A DNA stretch of 8,800 bases from an uncultured beta proteobacterium. GTDB lineage: Bacteria > Pseudomonadota > Gammaproteobacteria > Burkholderiales > Burkholderiaceae_C. A program made the translations under genes and the position numbers. A model generated the notes under the pieces. It ran no database searches. It was not told the origin of the DNA and worked only from the letters and a program-made list of their open reading frames with translations. The stretch covers positions 1 to 8,800 of the forward strand of contig CAIMHL010000673.1 in assembly GCA_903840825.1 (NCBI GenBank). Reading direction: 5' to 3'. Below, piece after piece: positions 1 to 7,261 of the stretch; positions within the stretch are counted from its first letter, which is position 1; each line of letters begins with the position of its first letter.

Positions 1-1156
1 CATCGGTGATGGTGTCGCCCAGTTGTACGCCGCCGTGGGTGGTAAAGCCCACAATGTCACCGGCAAACGCTTCTTCTACCGCCTCGCGGCGCTGGCTCAT
101 GAAGGTGACCACGCTGGTGGGGCGCAGCTCTTTGGCGGTGCGCATCACTTTGAGGCGCAAGCCCGGCGTGTACTTGCCCGAGGCCATGCGCACAAAGGCG
201 ATGCGGTCGCGGTGGTTGGCATCCATATTGGCCTGCACTTTGAACACCACACCCGAGAAAAATTCGTCTTCGGGTTTGACCTGTCGAACCACCGGCTGTT
301 TGTTGACGGCCAGCGAGCTGGTGCGGGATTGGGGCTGGGGCGCCAGGTCCACCAAGGCGTCCAGCACTTCCATGACGCCAAAGTTGTTGACGCCCGAGCC
401 GAAGAACACGGGCGTTTGCTTACCGGCCAAAAAAGCCTCGTGGTCGTAGGCTGGGGAGGCGCCCGTGGCCAGCTCCATGCTTTCAAAGGCGGTGGCAAAC
501 TCATGCCCAAAACGCTTGAGCAAGGCGGCCTGGTCTGCCAGGGGGATGGTGGTGAAGTCTTTGGGGCCGCGGTCGCTGCCGGGCTCAAACACGGTCATGG
601 CATCGGTGCGCAAGTTGATGATGCCGCCAAAGGTTTTGCCTTGGCCCACTGGCCAGGTCATGGGCACGCAAGGCATGCCGAGTTCGCGCTCAATCTCATC
701 CAAAATGTCCAACGGCTCGCGCACTTCGCGGTCCATCTTGTTGACAAAGGTGATGATGGGCGTGTCGCGCTGGCGGCAAACCTCGATCAGGCGGCGGGTT
801 TGCGCTTCAACGCCGTTGGCCGCGTCAATCACCATCAAGGCCGAATCCACGGCGGTGAGCACGCGGTAGGTGTCCTCAGAGAAGTCTTTGTGGCCGGGGG
901 TGTCCAGCAGGTTGATGACATGGTCGCGGTACACCATTTGCATCACGGAGGAGGCCACCGAAATACCCCGTTGCTTCTCAATCTCCATCCAGTCAGACGT
1001 GGCGTGGCGTGTGGCTTTGCGGGCCTTGACCGAGCCTGCGATCTGGATCGCACCCGAAAACAGCAAGAGCTTCTCAGTCAGCGTGGTTTTACCCGCGTCA
1101 GGGTGGGAAATGATGGCAAAAGTGCGGCGGCGGCGGGTTTCAGAGGCGTAAGTCAT
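1..1156 (-). CDS. prfC: Peptide chain release factor 3 (RF3), N-terminal 385 codons, cut by the window edge
   Basis: Reading the minus strand from the ATG at 1156-1154 gives an uninterrupted translational GTPase. The P-loop SHPDAGKTT is at residues 17-25, switch II DTPGH at 85-89 and the G4 motif NKMD at 139-142. EKQRGISVASSVMQM (60-74) and SGVVFKVQANMD (301-312) closely match RF3, and the MTWP segment (166-169) is also RF3-like. RF3 is a cytoplasmic GTPase that recycles RF1/RF2 from the ribosome after peptide release. The family is about 530 aa, so roughly 140-150 C-terminal residues (domain III) lie beyond base 1. An in-frame TAA three codons upstream (1165-1163) makes this ATG the only nearby start. 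No clear Shine-Dalgarno precedes it. EF-G or TypA are excluded by the RF3-specific segments. The gene is divergent from the MFS gene and unrelated to the sugar operon. Confidence 0.96.
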   Translation of the reverse strand, partial: MTYASETRRRRTFAIISHPDAGKTTLTEKLLLFSGAIQIAGSVKARKATRHATSDWMEIEKQRGISVASSVMQMVYRDHVINLLDTPGHKDFSEDTYRVLTAVDSALMVIDAANGVEAQTRRLIEVCRQRDTPIITFVNKMDREVREPLDILDEIERELGMPCVPMTWPVGQGKTFGGIINLRTDAMTVFEPGSDRGPKDFTTIPLADQAALLKRFGHEFATAFESMELATGASPAYDHEAFLAGKQTPVFFGSGVNNFGVMEVLDALVDLAPQPQSRTSSLAVNKQPVVRQVKPEDEFFSGVVFKVQANMDANHRDRIAFVRMASGKYTPGLRLKVMRTAKELRPTSVVTFMSQRREAVEEAFAGDIVGFTTHGGVQLGDTITD

Positions 1157-1167
1157 AAGTGCTTATG
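1154..1167. repeat. Inverted repeat overlapping the prfC start codon
   Basis: CATAAG-TG-CTTATG is a perfect 6-bp inverted repeat with a 2-bp centre. One arm contains the prfC ATG on the minus strand. It could be a small operator or a weak RNA structure at the translation start, or it may be chance, since 6-bp arms are common at this scale. Confidence 0.4.
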
Positions 1168-1267
1168 ATTATCTCAGACACTCTCAGTCAACTGCACCGC
1201 CCACAGTTTGGCGATTACAGTAATCAACTTTCCTGCTTTTCGGGAATCAATCACATAGGTCCAATTG
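1157..1267. other. Divergent spacer between prfC and the MFS gene
   Basis: This 111-bp spacer must hold promoters for both flanking genes. On the minus strand, TTGACT, an 18-bp gap and CATAAG lie just before prfC. That would place transcription start at or very near the ATG and leave almost no leader, so I regard it as weak. No convincing -35/-10 pair is visible toward the MFS gene. Two short palindromes are listed separately. I see no small gene here. Confidence 0.5.
1213..1225. promoter_or_regulatory. Palindrome GATTAC-A-GTAATC, possible operator
   Basis: A perfect 6-bp inverted repeat with a single central base lies 43 bp before the MFS start codon and 57 bp before the prfC start. Its size and place between divergent genes fit a binding site for a dimeric regulator. 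No regulator gene is visible and no known consensus is matched, so the role is inferred from position only. Confidence 0.3.
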
Positions 1268-2470
1268 ATGAAGAAAGAGATAAGCGCCGTCGCTGTCCGC
1301 GCGCCCAGTCCGTCGCCTGGCACAACACCCAGCGCCTTGCAGGTCAAGCGCGCCATTTGGGCCACGCGGTTCCAATTTGTCGCCCTTGGGGTGTTGATCG
1401 GTACCTGGGGTGTTCATATTCCCTCCGTCAAGGCGCACTACGGATTGGGCGAAAGGACCTTGTCGCGGGTGCTTATGTCGGCGGCGGTAGGGGCTGTGCT
1501 TTCCTTGCTGACCGCAGGGCGCGTGATTGGCGCCTTGGGTGCGCGCCGGGTCGCGTCCCTGGCAGCCGTTCTTATGGGCTGCATGCTGGCTTTGGTGTTG
1601 AATTGGCCCTCCGTGAGCTTGCTGGTGCTGTCGATGCTGGTATTTGGTGCCTCACTGAGTTTGTATGACGTGGCCATCAATACCGAGGGCTCGGCGTTGG
1701 AACTACTGGGTAAACGCACCATCATGGGTGGTTTGCATGGCATGTTCAGCGTGGGCGGCATGTTAGGGGCAGCGCTGACCGGCGGTTTATTGCGCCTTGA
1801 GGTGCTCCCTGCTTGGCAGCTGGCCGGTGTGGGCTTGGGGGTTGCACTGCTGGCGGTATCGACAGCACCGTGGATGCTAGCCATGCCTGTTGACAGCGCT
1901 GGCCCTGAGTCAAAAGCACATTTCGCCTGGCCGCGCGGCACGCTCTTGATCATTGGTGTGTTGGCTTTTGCGGGCATGAGTGCCGAGGGCGTGATGTACG
2001 ACTGGTGCGTTCTGTATCTCAAGGAGGTCAACCTGCTATCGCAAGACCTGGCGGCCCTGGGCTACGCCGCCTTTTCAGGCGCAATGGCAGCTACGCGTTT
2101 TGGCACTGATGCACTGCGAAACCGCTACCGCGAGCGCACTCTGTTGCGTGTGGGTGGATGCATGTCCGCCTTGGCGATGGCGGTGGTGTTGCTGGTGGGA
2201 CATCCTTGGGTGTCGATGATCGGCTACGCCTTTGTCGGGGCCGGTTTGGCCATGGTGGTCCCCATTTTGTTCAATGCGGCCACCCGGGTGCCGGGCACGA
2301 CCCGCGCTGCCGCCATTGCCTCGGTGTCCTCCATTGGTTATTTGGGTTTCATGGTGGGTCCCCCATTGATCGGCGCTATTGCACAGAGCGTGTCGCTGAC
2401 GGCAGCGCTGGGCTTGGTGGTGTTGGCTTCGGGTTTGCTGGCTTGGGGTGCGAAGTACGTGCCTGAGTAG
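1268..2470 (+). CDS. MFS transporter, YbjJ-like
   Basis: This encodes a 400-aa, strongly hydrophobic inner-membrane protein of the major facilitator superfamily, with about twelve predicted membrane segments from residue 33 to 396. The short N-terminal tail (about 1-28) is polar and Pro/Ser-rich. Features resembling E. coli YbjJ and related carriers are DVAINTEGSALE (134-145), GGLHGMFSVGGMLGAAL (154-170), the acidic SAEGVMYDWCVLYLKE (238-253) in the second half, and RVIGALGARR (85-94) in the usual cytoplasmic loop between helices 2 and 3. The substrate is unknown; relatives are loosely annotated as sugar or drug permeases. I chose ATG 1268 because AGG at 1257-1259 sits 8 nt upstream; a TTG directly before it (1265) is a possible but unlikely start. 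It is separated from the ABC operon by 153 bp, so it is probably a separate transcription unit. Confidence 0.88.
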   Translation: MKKEISAVAVRAPSPSPGTTPSALQVKRAIWATRFQFVALGVLIGTWGVHIPSVKAHYGLGERTLSRVLMSAAVGAVLSLLTAGRVIGALGARRVASLAAVLMGCMLALVLNWPSVSLLVLSMLVFGASLSLYDVAINTEGSALELLGKRTIMGGLHGMFSVGGMLGAALTGGLLRLEVLPAWQLAGVGLGVALLAVSTAPWMLAMPVDSAGPESKAHFAWPRGTLLIIGVLAFAGMSAEGVMYDWCVLYLKEVNLLSQDLAALGYAAFSGAMAATRFGTDALRNRYRERTLLRVGGCMSALAMAVVLLVGHPWVSMIGYAFVGAGLAMVVPILFNAATRVPGTTRAAAIASVSSIGYLGFMVGPPLIGAIAQSVSLTAALGLVVLASGLLAWGAKYVPE

Positions 2471-2526
2471 AGCAAAGTTGTTCCTGATTTTTGAAAGAAA
2501 GCGCAGCTAAGGGTAAGTCCCAGTAG

Positions 2527-2570
2527 TTAACAAAACCGTTTTTGATAAACTTCAAAAACGATTTTGTTAA
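2527..2570. promoter_or_regulatory. AT-rich 19-bp inverted repeat upstream of the agl operon, probable operator
   Basis: The left arm TTAACAAAACCGTTTTTGA (2527-2545) and right arm TCAAAAACGATTTTGTTAA (2552-2570) are reverse complements except at one position (C2536 opposite A2561), with a 6-bp spacer TAAACT. Each arm also has its own A-tract/CG/T-tract core, the general form of LacI-family operators. The two cores are about 22-23 bp apart, close to two helical turns. The repeat ends 53 bp before the aglK start codon. The alternative is a bidirectional terminator for the MFS gene. The stem is AT-rich, however, and lacks the usual GC-rich base followed by a U run, so I favour a regulatory site. 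Confidence 0.6.
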
Positions 2571-2571
2571 T
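2542..2571 (+). promoter_or_regulatory. Candidate sigma-70 promoter of the agl operon inside the palindrome
   Basis: TTGATA (2542-2547, five of six matches to TTGACA) is followed after 18 bp by GTTAAT (2566-2571, four of six matches to TATAAT). Transcription would begin near 2578-2580, about 45 nt before aglK. The -35 box overlaps the spacer and the -10 box the right arm, so a protein bound to the repeat would block polymerase. The spacing is slightly long and the -10 is weak, so this is tentative. Confidence 0.35.
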
Positions 2572-2623
2572 GGTGTACTGCCCAGTTAGACAGTGCACGC
2601 AATCAAACCCCGGGAACCCCAAC

Positions 2624-3631
2624 ATGAGTCAGTCCGATGTCCGTTTACGTGGCATAAAGAAAAGTTACGGAAAGGTAGATGTCATTCATGGCATTGACCT
2701 GGATATTGAGCCGGGCGAGTTCACTGTTTTTGTCGGCCCCTCTGGTTGTGGCAAAACAACTTTGTTGCGGATGATTGCCGGGCTGGAAGAAATCAGCAGC
2801 GGCGATCTGATGATTGCGGGCGAGCGTGTCAATGACCTGCCACCCGTCAAGCGGGGTTTGGCCATGGTGTTCCAAAGCTATGCGCTTTATCCGCACAAAA
2901 CAGTCTATGAAAACATGGCCTTCGGTCTGAGAATTGCCAAGGTGCCCAAGGCTGAAATAGACCGGCGGGTGAAAAATGCCTCAGAGATTCTTCAAATCAC
3001 CGATTACCTTGACCGATTGCCCAAAGCGCTCTCGGGTGGGCAGCGTCAACGGGTGGCCATCGGGCGCGCCATTGTGCGTGATCCGAATGTGTTTTTGTTC
3101 GATGAGCCTTTGTCCAATTTGGATGCCGCCTTGCGTACCAAGATGCGCGTGGAGTTAGCAACGCTGCACCGTCGGCTGGGCTCTACGATGATTTATGTCA
3201 CCCACGATCAGGTCGAGGCCATGACCTTGGCTGACAAGATTGTGGTTCTCAAAGATGGGCGGGTCGAGCAAGTGGGGCGCCCCCTTGATTTGTACAACAA
3301 GCCCGCCACCCTGTTCGTCGCTGGGTTTATTGGCTCTCCGCAAATGAATTTCATCAAGGGTGATTTTGCGGGTCGTCTCAATGCCCACACGGTTGGGCTA
3401 CGACCTGAAAACCTCAAAGCCATGGCAGGCGGCGCCATCAAGGGGATCTTGAAGCATTCTGAGCGGCTGGGTAACGAGACCTTCGCGTATGTCCAAGCCG
3501 GTGAATTAGGCGAAATCACGGCGCGCATGGATGGCACGCTGGCACTGGAACCAGGCGCTGCGATTGAGCTGGGTTTTGCCCAAGAGCACTTGTTCCTGTT
3601 TGATGCAGCAGGGCAGCGGATCGATAAATAA
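2624..3631 (+). CDS. aglK: ABC transporter ATPase for alpha-glucoside uptake (AglK/UgpC/MalK type)
   Basis: This is a 335-aa cytoplasmic ATPase of the CUT1 carbohydrate-importer class, which dimerises and drives AglF/AglG by ATP hydrolysis. All catalytic elements are present: Walker [10 protein letters not shown] (38-46), Q-loop Gln84, signature LSGGQ (136-140), Walker B FLFDEP (157-162) and switch His194. A C-terminal regulatory TOBE region follows, with FIGSPQMNF (235-243) and VGLRPENL (257-264). At 335 aa it is shorter than the usual 355-370. The missing stretch seems to lie between those two motifs, where only about 13 residues remain. The start at ATG 2624 has GGGA at 2612-2615, 8 nt upstream. 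An in-frame ATG at 2564 would fall inside the upstream palindrome and adds non-conserved residues. It is the first gene of the operon, 47 bp before aglE. A shared ATPase for several sugar importers is possible. Confidence 0.9.
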   Translation: MSQSDVRLRGIKKSYGKVDVIHGIDLDIEPGEFTVFVGPSGCGKTTLLRMIAGLEEISSGDLMIAGERVNDLPPVKRGLAMVFQSYALYPHKTVYENMAFGLRIAKVPKAEIDRRVKNASEILQITDYLDRLPKALSGGQRQRVAIGRAIVRDPNVFLFDEPLSNLDAALRTKMRVELATLHRRLGSTMIYVTHDQVEAMTLADKIVVLKDGRVEQVGRPLDLYNKPATLFVAGFIGSPQMNFIKGDFAGRLNAHTVGLRPENLKAMAGGAIKGILKHSERLGNETFAYVQAGELGEITARMDGTLALEPGAAIELGFAQEHLFLFDAAGQRIDK

Positions 3632-3663
3632 TTTTGCTTTGCGGATGGGCCGTAAGGTATTTT

Positions 3664-3670
3664 GAGGAGA
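3664..3670 (+). promoter_or_regulatory. Strong ribosome-binding site of aglE
   Basis: GAGGAGA lies 8 nt before ATG 3679. It decides the start over the upstream in-frame ATG at 3634, which would put charged residues ahead of the signal peptide. It is the best Shine-Dalgarno sequence in the operon. Confidence 0.8.
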
Positions 3671-3678
3671 AGAGTGAG

Positions 3679-4980
3679 ATGTTCAAAAAAAATGCAGTAA
3701 CCGGCGCGATGGCACTGGTTTTGGCTTCGTTGGTCAGTCCGTCGATGGCGGCAGATTACAAAGGCCCCAATCTAAAAGGTGAGGTCATCACCATCACTTG
3801 TCCTTGGACAGGGGCAGAGGAGGGCATGTTCAAAAAAGTAATTGCCAACTTCGAAAAAGCCACTGGCGCCACGGTCAAGCATTCCTGCTCACAAAGTTCA
3901 GAGCAGCAAATCGTGATTGACATCAAGGCGGGTTCGCCTTCGAATATTTCGGTCTTTCCGCAGCCTGGCCTTGCAGCGAATATGGCAGCCATTGGCGGTC
4001 TGGTTCCGCTGGGCGACAAAACCAGCGATTGGGTGAAGAAAAATTTTGCGGCAGGAAGCTCCTGGGCTGATTTGGGGACCTATGCGAACAAAGCCGGTAA
4101 AAAAGAGTTTTACGGCTTGTTCTACAACGTGAACGTGAAGAGTCTGGTGTGGTACATCCCAGAGAACTTCAAGGAAAAAGGCTACAAGGTTCCGCAAAGT
4201 ATGGAAGCGCTGCAAGATTTGACCAAAAAAATTGCAAGCGATGGCGGAAAAGCCTGGTGTATTGGTCTGGGCAGCGATGCGGCGACCGGATGGCCAGCCA
4301 CAGATTGGGTTGAAGATTTCATGCTTCGCACGCAGACCCCCGAGGTCTATGACGGATGGGTGAGCAATAAGGTCAAATTCAACGATCCCCGCGTCATTGA
4401 AGCGATTGATGCCTATGGCTGGTTTGCCAAAAATGATGCCTATGTCGATGGTGGTGCCAAGGCTGTGGCCACGATCAGTTTCAAGGACAGCCCCAAGGGT
4501 TTGTTTGGCTCGCCACCTAAGTGCTACATGCACCGTCAAGCCAGCTTTATCCCCGCGTTCTTTCCTGAAGGCAAGGCTGATGAGGCTGACTTCTTCTACT
4601 TTCCATCCTTTGCCGGCAAAAAGTTAGGCAATCCGGTGTTGGGTGGTGGGACCATCATGACACTCACCAAGGACAGCAAGGGTGCTCGCGCTTTCATGGA
4701 GTATTTGCAACATCCACAGTCTCATGAAATCTGGATGGCTGAAGGTGGCTTTCTGACACCTCACAAAGGTGCTGACCTGAGTAAGTACAAAACAAAGGCG
4801 CTCAAAAAGCAGGGAGAGATTCTGCTCAATGCAACAACCTTCCGTTTTGATGGTTCAGATTTGATGCCCGGCGCAGTCGGTGCCGGTAGCTTCTGGAAGG
4901 GCATGGTCAATTACTCGGGCGGCCAGTCTGCCAAGGAAGTCACAGATGAAATCCAGAAGAGCTGGGACGCTATTAAATAA
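3679..4980 (+). CDS. aglE: Periplasmic alpha-glucoside-binding protein (AglE type)
   Basis: This 433-aa precursor of an extracellular solute-binding protein (family 1, CUT1 importers) delivers the sugar to AglF/AglG in the periplasm. Residues 1-24 form a classical Sec signal peptide: Lys-Lys at 3-4, a hydrophobic core about 9-20, and SMA before the probable cleavage site at 24/25. There is no lipobox cysteine. The mature protein shows segments typical of AglE: EVITITCPWTGAEE, the SSEQQIVIDIKAGSPSNISVFPQPGLAANM block, WADLGTY with YNVNVKSLVWY, and GWPATDWVEDFMLR. Four cysteines in the mature chain (in ITCPW, HSCSQ, AWCIG and PKCYM) could form two disulfides. Gene order and the partner permeases support alpha-glucosides such as maltose, sucrose or trehalose as substrate, but the exact ligand cannot be read from sequence. 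Confidence 0.88.
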   Translation: MFKKNAVTGAMALVLASLVSPSMAADYKGPNLKGEVITITCPWTGAEEGMFKKVIANFEKATGATVKHSCSQSSEQQIVIDIKAGSPSNISVFPQPGLAANMAAIGGLVPLGDKTSDWVKKNFAAGSSWADLGTYANKAGKKEFYGLFYNVNVKSLVWYIPENFKEKGYKVPQSMEALQDLTKKIASDGGKAWCIGLGSDAATGWPATDWVEDFMLRTQTPEVYDGWVSNKVKFNDPRVIEAIDAYGWFAKNDAYVDGGAKAVATISFKDSPKGLFGSPPKCYMHRQASFIPAFFPEGKADEADFFYFPSFAGKKLGNPVLGGGTIMTLTKDSKGARAFMEYLQHPQSHEIWMAEGGFLTPHKGADLSKYKTKALKKQGEILLNATTFRFDGSDLMPGAVGAGSFWKGMVNYSGGQSAKEVTDEIQKSWDAIK

Positions 4981-5019
4981 GGTAATTTAGTTTCAGGCGC
5001 CCTGTGGCGTGTGACGGTG

Positions 5020-5042
5020 GGCCAGCAACTCTGTTGCTGGCC
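5020..5042 (+). promoter_or_regulatory. Intra-operon hairpin between aglE and aglF
   Basis: GGCCAGCAAC-TCT-GTTGCTGGCC is a perfect 10-bp stem with a 3-nt loop, starting 40 bp after the aglE stop codon and ending 40 bp before the aglF start. Only two T residues follow, not a U run, so it is more likely an mRNA-stabilising 3' end for aglE or a leaky terminator than a full stop. Such structures after binding-protein genes are known to raise binding-protein output over permease (compare the malE-malF intergenic region of E. coli). Confidence 0.7.
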
Positions 5043-5081
5043 TTGTCCAATAATTTCCAATAACGCCATGAATTGATCTCC

Positions 5082-6086
5082 ATGACTGATCAAATCCTAC
5101 AAACGCTGACAGCCGTGCTGGTCAGTATTCTTTTTTGCCTGTTGTATTTTGCAGGCACCAATTTTTTAATCGACAAGATCATCGACTTGCCGATAGCCAA
5201 TAAAAATAAACTTGAGCGCATAAGGTCTGGCGTGCGGCCATGGCTATTTCTTGCACCCGCTTTTTTGTTGCTGGGTACTTACCTGTTATATCCCTTGCTG
5301 GAGACGTTTCGTCTAAGTTTTTACGATTCCACGGGCGATGTGTTCGTGGGATGGGCCAATTACAAATGGGTGCTCGAGGATCAAAATTTCTTAATCACCA
5401 TCCGCAATAATTTTTTGTGGTTGTTGGTGGTCCCGGCCTGTGCAACGGCACTGGGGCTGATCGTGGCCGTGCTGGCTGATCGGGTGTGGTGGGGCGGCTT
5501 TGCCAAGTCCATGGTGTTTATGCCAATGGCCATCAGTTTTGTGGGTGCCAGCGTAATTTGGAAATTTGTCTATGACTTTCAAGGACCGCAAGCCGACCAA
5601 ATCGGTATTTTGAACGCCATGGTGATGGGCTTGGGTTTGTCACCGCAAGCCTGGGTGACGCTGCCGTTTTGGAATAATTTTTTTCTCATGGCCATTCTCA
5701 TCTGGATTCAGACGGGCTTTGCCATGGTGATTTTGTCAGCGGCGTTGCGGGGTGTTCCTACAGAAACCATTGAGGCCGCCCGCATAGACGGAGCCAGTGA
5801 AATGCAAATATTCTTTGAAATCATGGTGCCGCAGGTCATGTCGACGGTGTTGGTGGTGTGGACCACGATCACCATCACGGTACTCAAGGTGTTCGACATT
5901 GTGATGGCAATGACCGGTGGCCAGTGGGACACCAGCGTGCTGGCTAATCTGATGTATGACTGGATGTTTCGAGGAGGCGGCGACTATGGTCGCAGCTCTA
6001 CGCTGGCGATGATTTTGATGTTTGCCGTCGTCCCTGTGATGGCCTTCAATATCCGCCGTTTTCGCACTGAAGAGGCGCAACGATGA
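5082..6086 (+). CDS. aglF: ABC alpha-glucoside transporter permease (AglF type, MalF-like position)
   Basis: This is a 334-aa inner-membrane permease. An N-terminal hydrophobic helix (about 9-30) is followed by a basic linker (40-53) and then the usual membrane core from [13 protein letters not shown] (53-65) to about residue 323. The binding-protein-dependent transport EAA loop, [20 protein letters not shown] (231-250), contacts the ATPase and is intact. The extra N-terminal helix plus RxRPWLF linker resembles AglF of rhizobia. The start is taken as ATG 5082. A TTG at 5073 is also in frame, and neither has a recognisable Shine-Dalgarno. A two-codon reading frame ATG-AAT-TGA (5068-5076) sits immediately upstream. 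The stop codon overlaps the aglG start as ATGA (6083-6086), indicating translational coupling. GC content looks lower than in prfC and the MFS gene. Confidence 0.9.
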   Translation: MTDQILQTLTAVLVSILFCLLYFAGTNFLIDKIIDLPIANKNKLERIRSGVRPWLFLAPAFLLLGTYLLYPLLETFRLSFYDSTGDVFVGWANYKWVLEDQNFLITIRNNFLWLLVVPACATALGLIVAVLADRVWWGGFAKSMVFMPMAISFVGASVIWKFVYDFQGPQADQIGILNAMVMGLGLSPQAWVTLPFWNNFFLMAILIWIQTGFAMVILSAALRGVPTETIEAARIDGASEMQIFFEIMVPQVMSTVLVVWTTITITVLKVFDIVMAMTGGQWDTSVLANLMYDWMFRGGGDYGRSSTLAMILMFAVVPVMAFNIRRFRTEEAQR

Positions 6087-7261
6087 AGAAATATTTCAGT
6101 TTACCTTCCCTGGCCGCTCAATTGCTTTTGTTGTTGATTGTGACGGTCTGGGTTTTGCCAACCTTTGGCCTTTTTGTGTCAAGTTTCCGTGTCAAGGAGC
6201 AATTGACGACCAGTGGTTGGTGGACAGCTATGTCCACGCAAACCCGGGCTGACATGAGGCGAACGGGGGGCAGTCAGAGTGTGGCCCTTGAGGGTGAGAA
6301 ATTTGTTATCAGTGGACGACTTTTTGGCCCTGAAGCCAATGTCAAGCTGAAGAGCTTTTCGCTTAAATCCTCTGCACCTTCACAGTTTCCGGTGGGTACA
6401 CAAGTAGAGATTGCGGACGGTCAGGTGTTTGATGAGGCTGATGGCCAACCAGACGGCACACTGCTTGTGAATGAAGACAGTAGTTACCGGATGGCGCTCA
6501 ATAAGCCCTATGACAAAGATCGGGGAGTTCGCATCTTCTATGTAGCCGAGTCGCCACCGGTTTTTGTGGTCAAAAACTATGCGCAAGTTATCGCGTCAGA
6601 GGGCGTTGGACAAGCATTTCTCAATACATTCAAAGTCACCATTCCTGCGACCTTCATCCCCATTTTGATCGCCGCATTTGCCGCCTATGCCTTCAGTTGG
6701 ATGAATTTTCCAGGTCGAAAATGGCTGTTCATTGTGGTGGTCGGCTTACTGGTCGTGCCACTGCAAATGTCTTTGATCCCACTGCTGCGCTTGTACAACC
6801 AATTGGGTGGGGTGCTCGGGATTGAGTCGAAGTCTTACCTGGGGGTTTGGCTGGCGCATTCAGCGTTTGGTTTGCCGTTGGCCATTTACTTGTTGCGTAA
6901 CTACATAGCGGCATTGCCCAGAGATATTATCGAAAGTGCCCGCATGGACGGCGCTTCACATTTTCAAATTTTTACCCGAATTGTCCTGCCACTCTCTTTG
7001 CCAGCATTGGCCAGTTTCGCGATTTTTCAGTTTTTATGGGTTTGGAATGACTTTTTGATTGCTTTGGTCTTTTTAGGCAAGGCGCCTGAAAACATTGTGC
7101 TGACGATCAAGCTCAACGATTTATTGGGTTCACGCGGAGAAAGTTGGGAGATTTTGACGGCCAGCGCTTTCGTTTCGATTGCTGTCCCTGTGGCTGTATT
7201 TTTTGCGCTTCAACGCTTTTTCGTCAGGGGCTTGCTTTCGGGCTCAGTTAAGGGTGGCTAA
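6083..7261 (+). CDS. aglG: ABC alpha-glucoside transporter permease with periplasmic domain (AglG type, MalG-like position)
   Basis: This is a 392-aa inner-membrane permease, longer than the usual 270-300 aa because of an insertion of about 120 soluble residues (about 42-160) between the first membrane helix (11-34) and the remaining helices. The motif [17 protein letters not shown] before the insertion and SGWWTAM at its start are hallmarks of AglG. The insertion is rich in beta-strand-like segments ([42 protein letters not shown]) and must face the periplasm. The EAA loop, [20 protein letters not shown] (284-303), is intact. AGAGG (6071-6075) lies 7 nt before ATG 6083, inside the end of aglF. 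The last 14 bp overlap the 3' end of the convergent GH1 gene, so no terminator separates them. Confidence 0.92.
   Translation: MKKYFSLPSLAAQLLLLLIVTVWVLPTFGLFVSSFRVKEQLTTSGWWTAMSTQTRADMRRTGGSQSVALEGEKFVISGRLFGPEANVKLKSFSLKSSAPSQFPVGTQVEIADGQVFDEADGQPDGTLLVNEDSSYRMALNKPYDKDRGVRIFYVAESPPVFVVKNYAQVIASEGVGQAFLNTFKVTIPATFIPILIAAFAAYAFSWMNFPGRKWLFIVVVGLLVVPLQMSLIPLLRLYNQLGGVLGIESKSYLGVWLAHSAFGLPLAIYLLRNYIAALPRDIIESARMDGASHFQIFTRIVLPLSLPALASFAIFQFLWVWNDFLIALVFLGKAPENIVLTIKLNDLLGSRGESWEILTASAFVSIAVPVAVFFALQRFFVRGLLSGSVKGG

Noticed and set aside
23..1168. Long plus-strand open frame (381 aa) opposite prfC
   Set aside because: It is the antisense shadow of a clear RF3 gene. The translation is rich in Gly, His and Arg, has no recognisable domain, and arises from GC-rich codon structure.
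1159..1668. Plus-strand frame of 169 codons starting in the prfC/MFS spacer
   Set aside because: It runs out of frame through the start of the MFS gene. Its translation is Arg/Gly-rich without a domain, and no ribosome site precedes it.
1438..2031. 197-codon minus-strand frame inside the MFS gene
   Set aside because: It is the antisense of membrane-helix codons, giving a Ser/Thr/Pro/Met-rich product; the plus strand is the real gene.
2471..2526. Possible rho-independent terminator just after the MFS gene
   Set aside because: No stable GC-rich stem followed by a T run is visible before the 2527-2570 repeat, and that repeat is itself a poor intrinsic terminator.
3898..4539. 213-codon minus-strand frame inside aglE
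   Set aside because: The plus-strand binding protein has a signal peptide, a strong ribosome site and family motifs; the antisense product has none.
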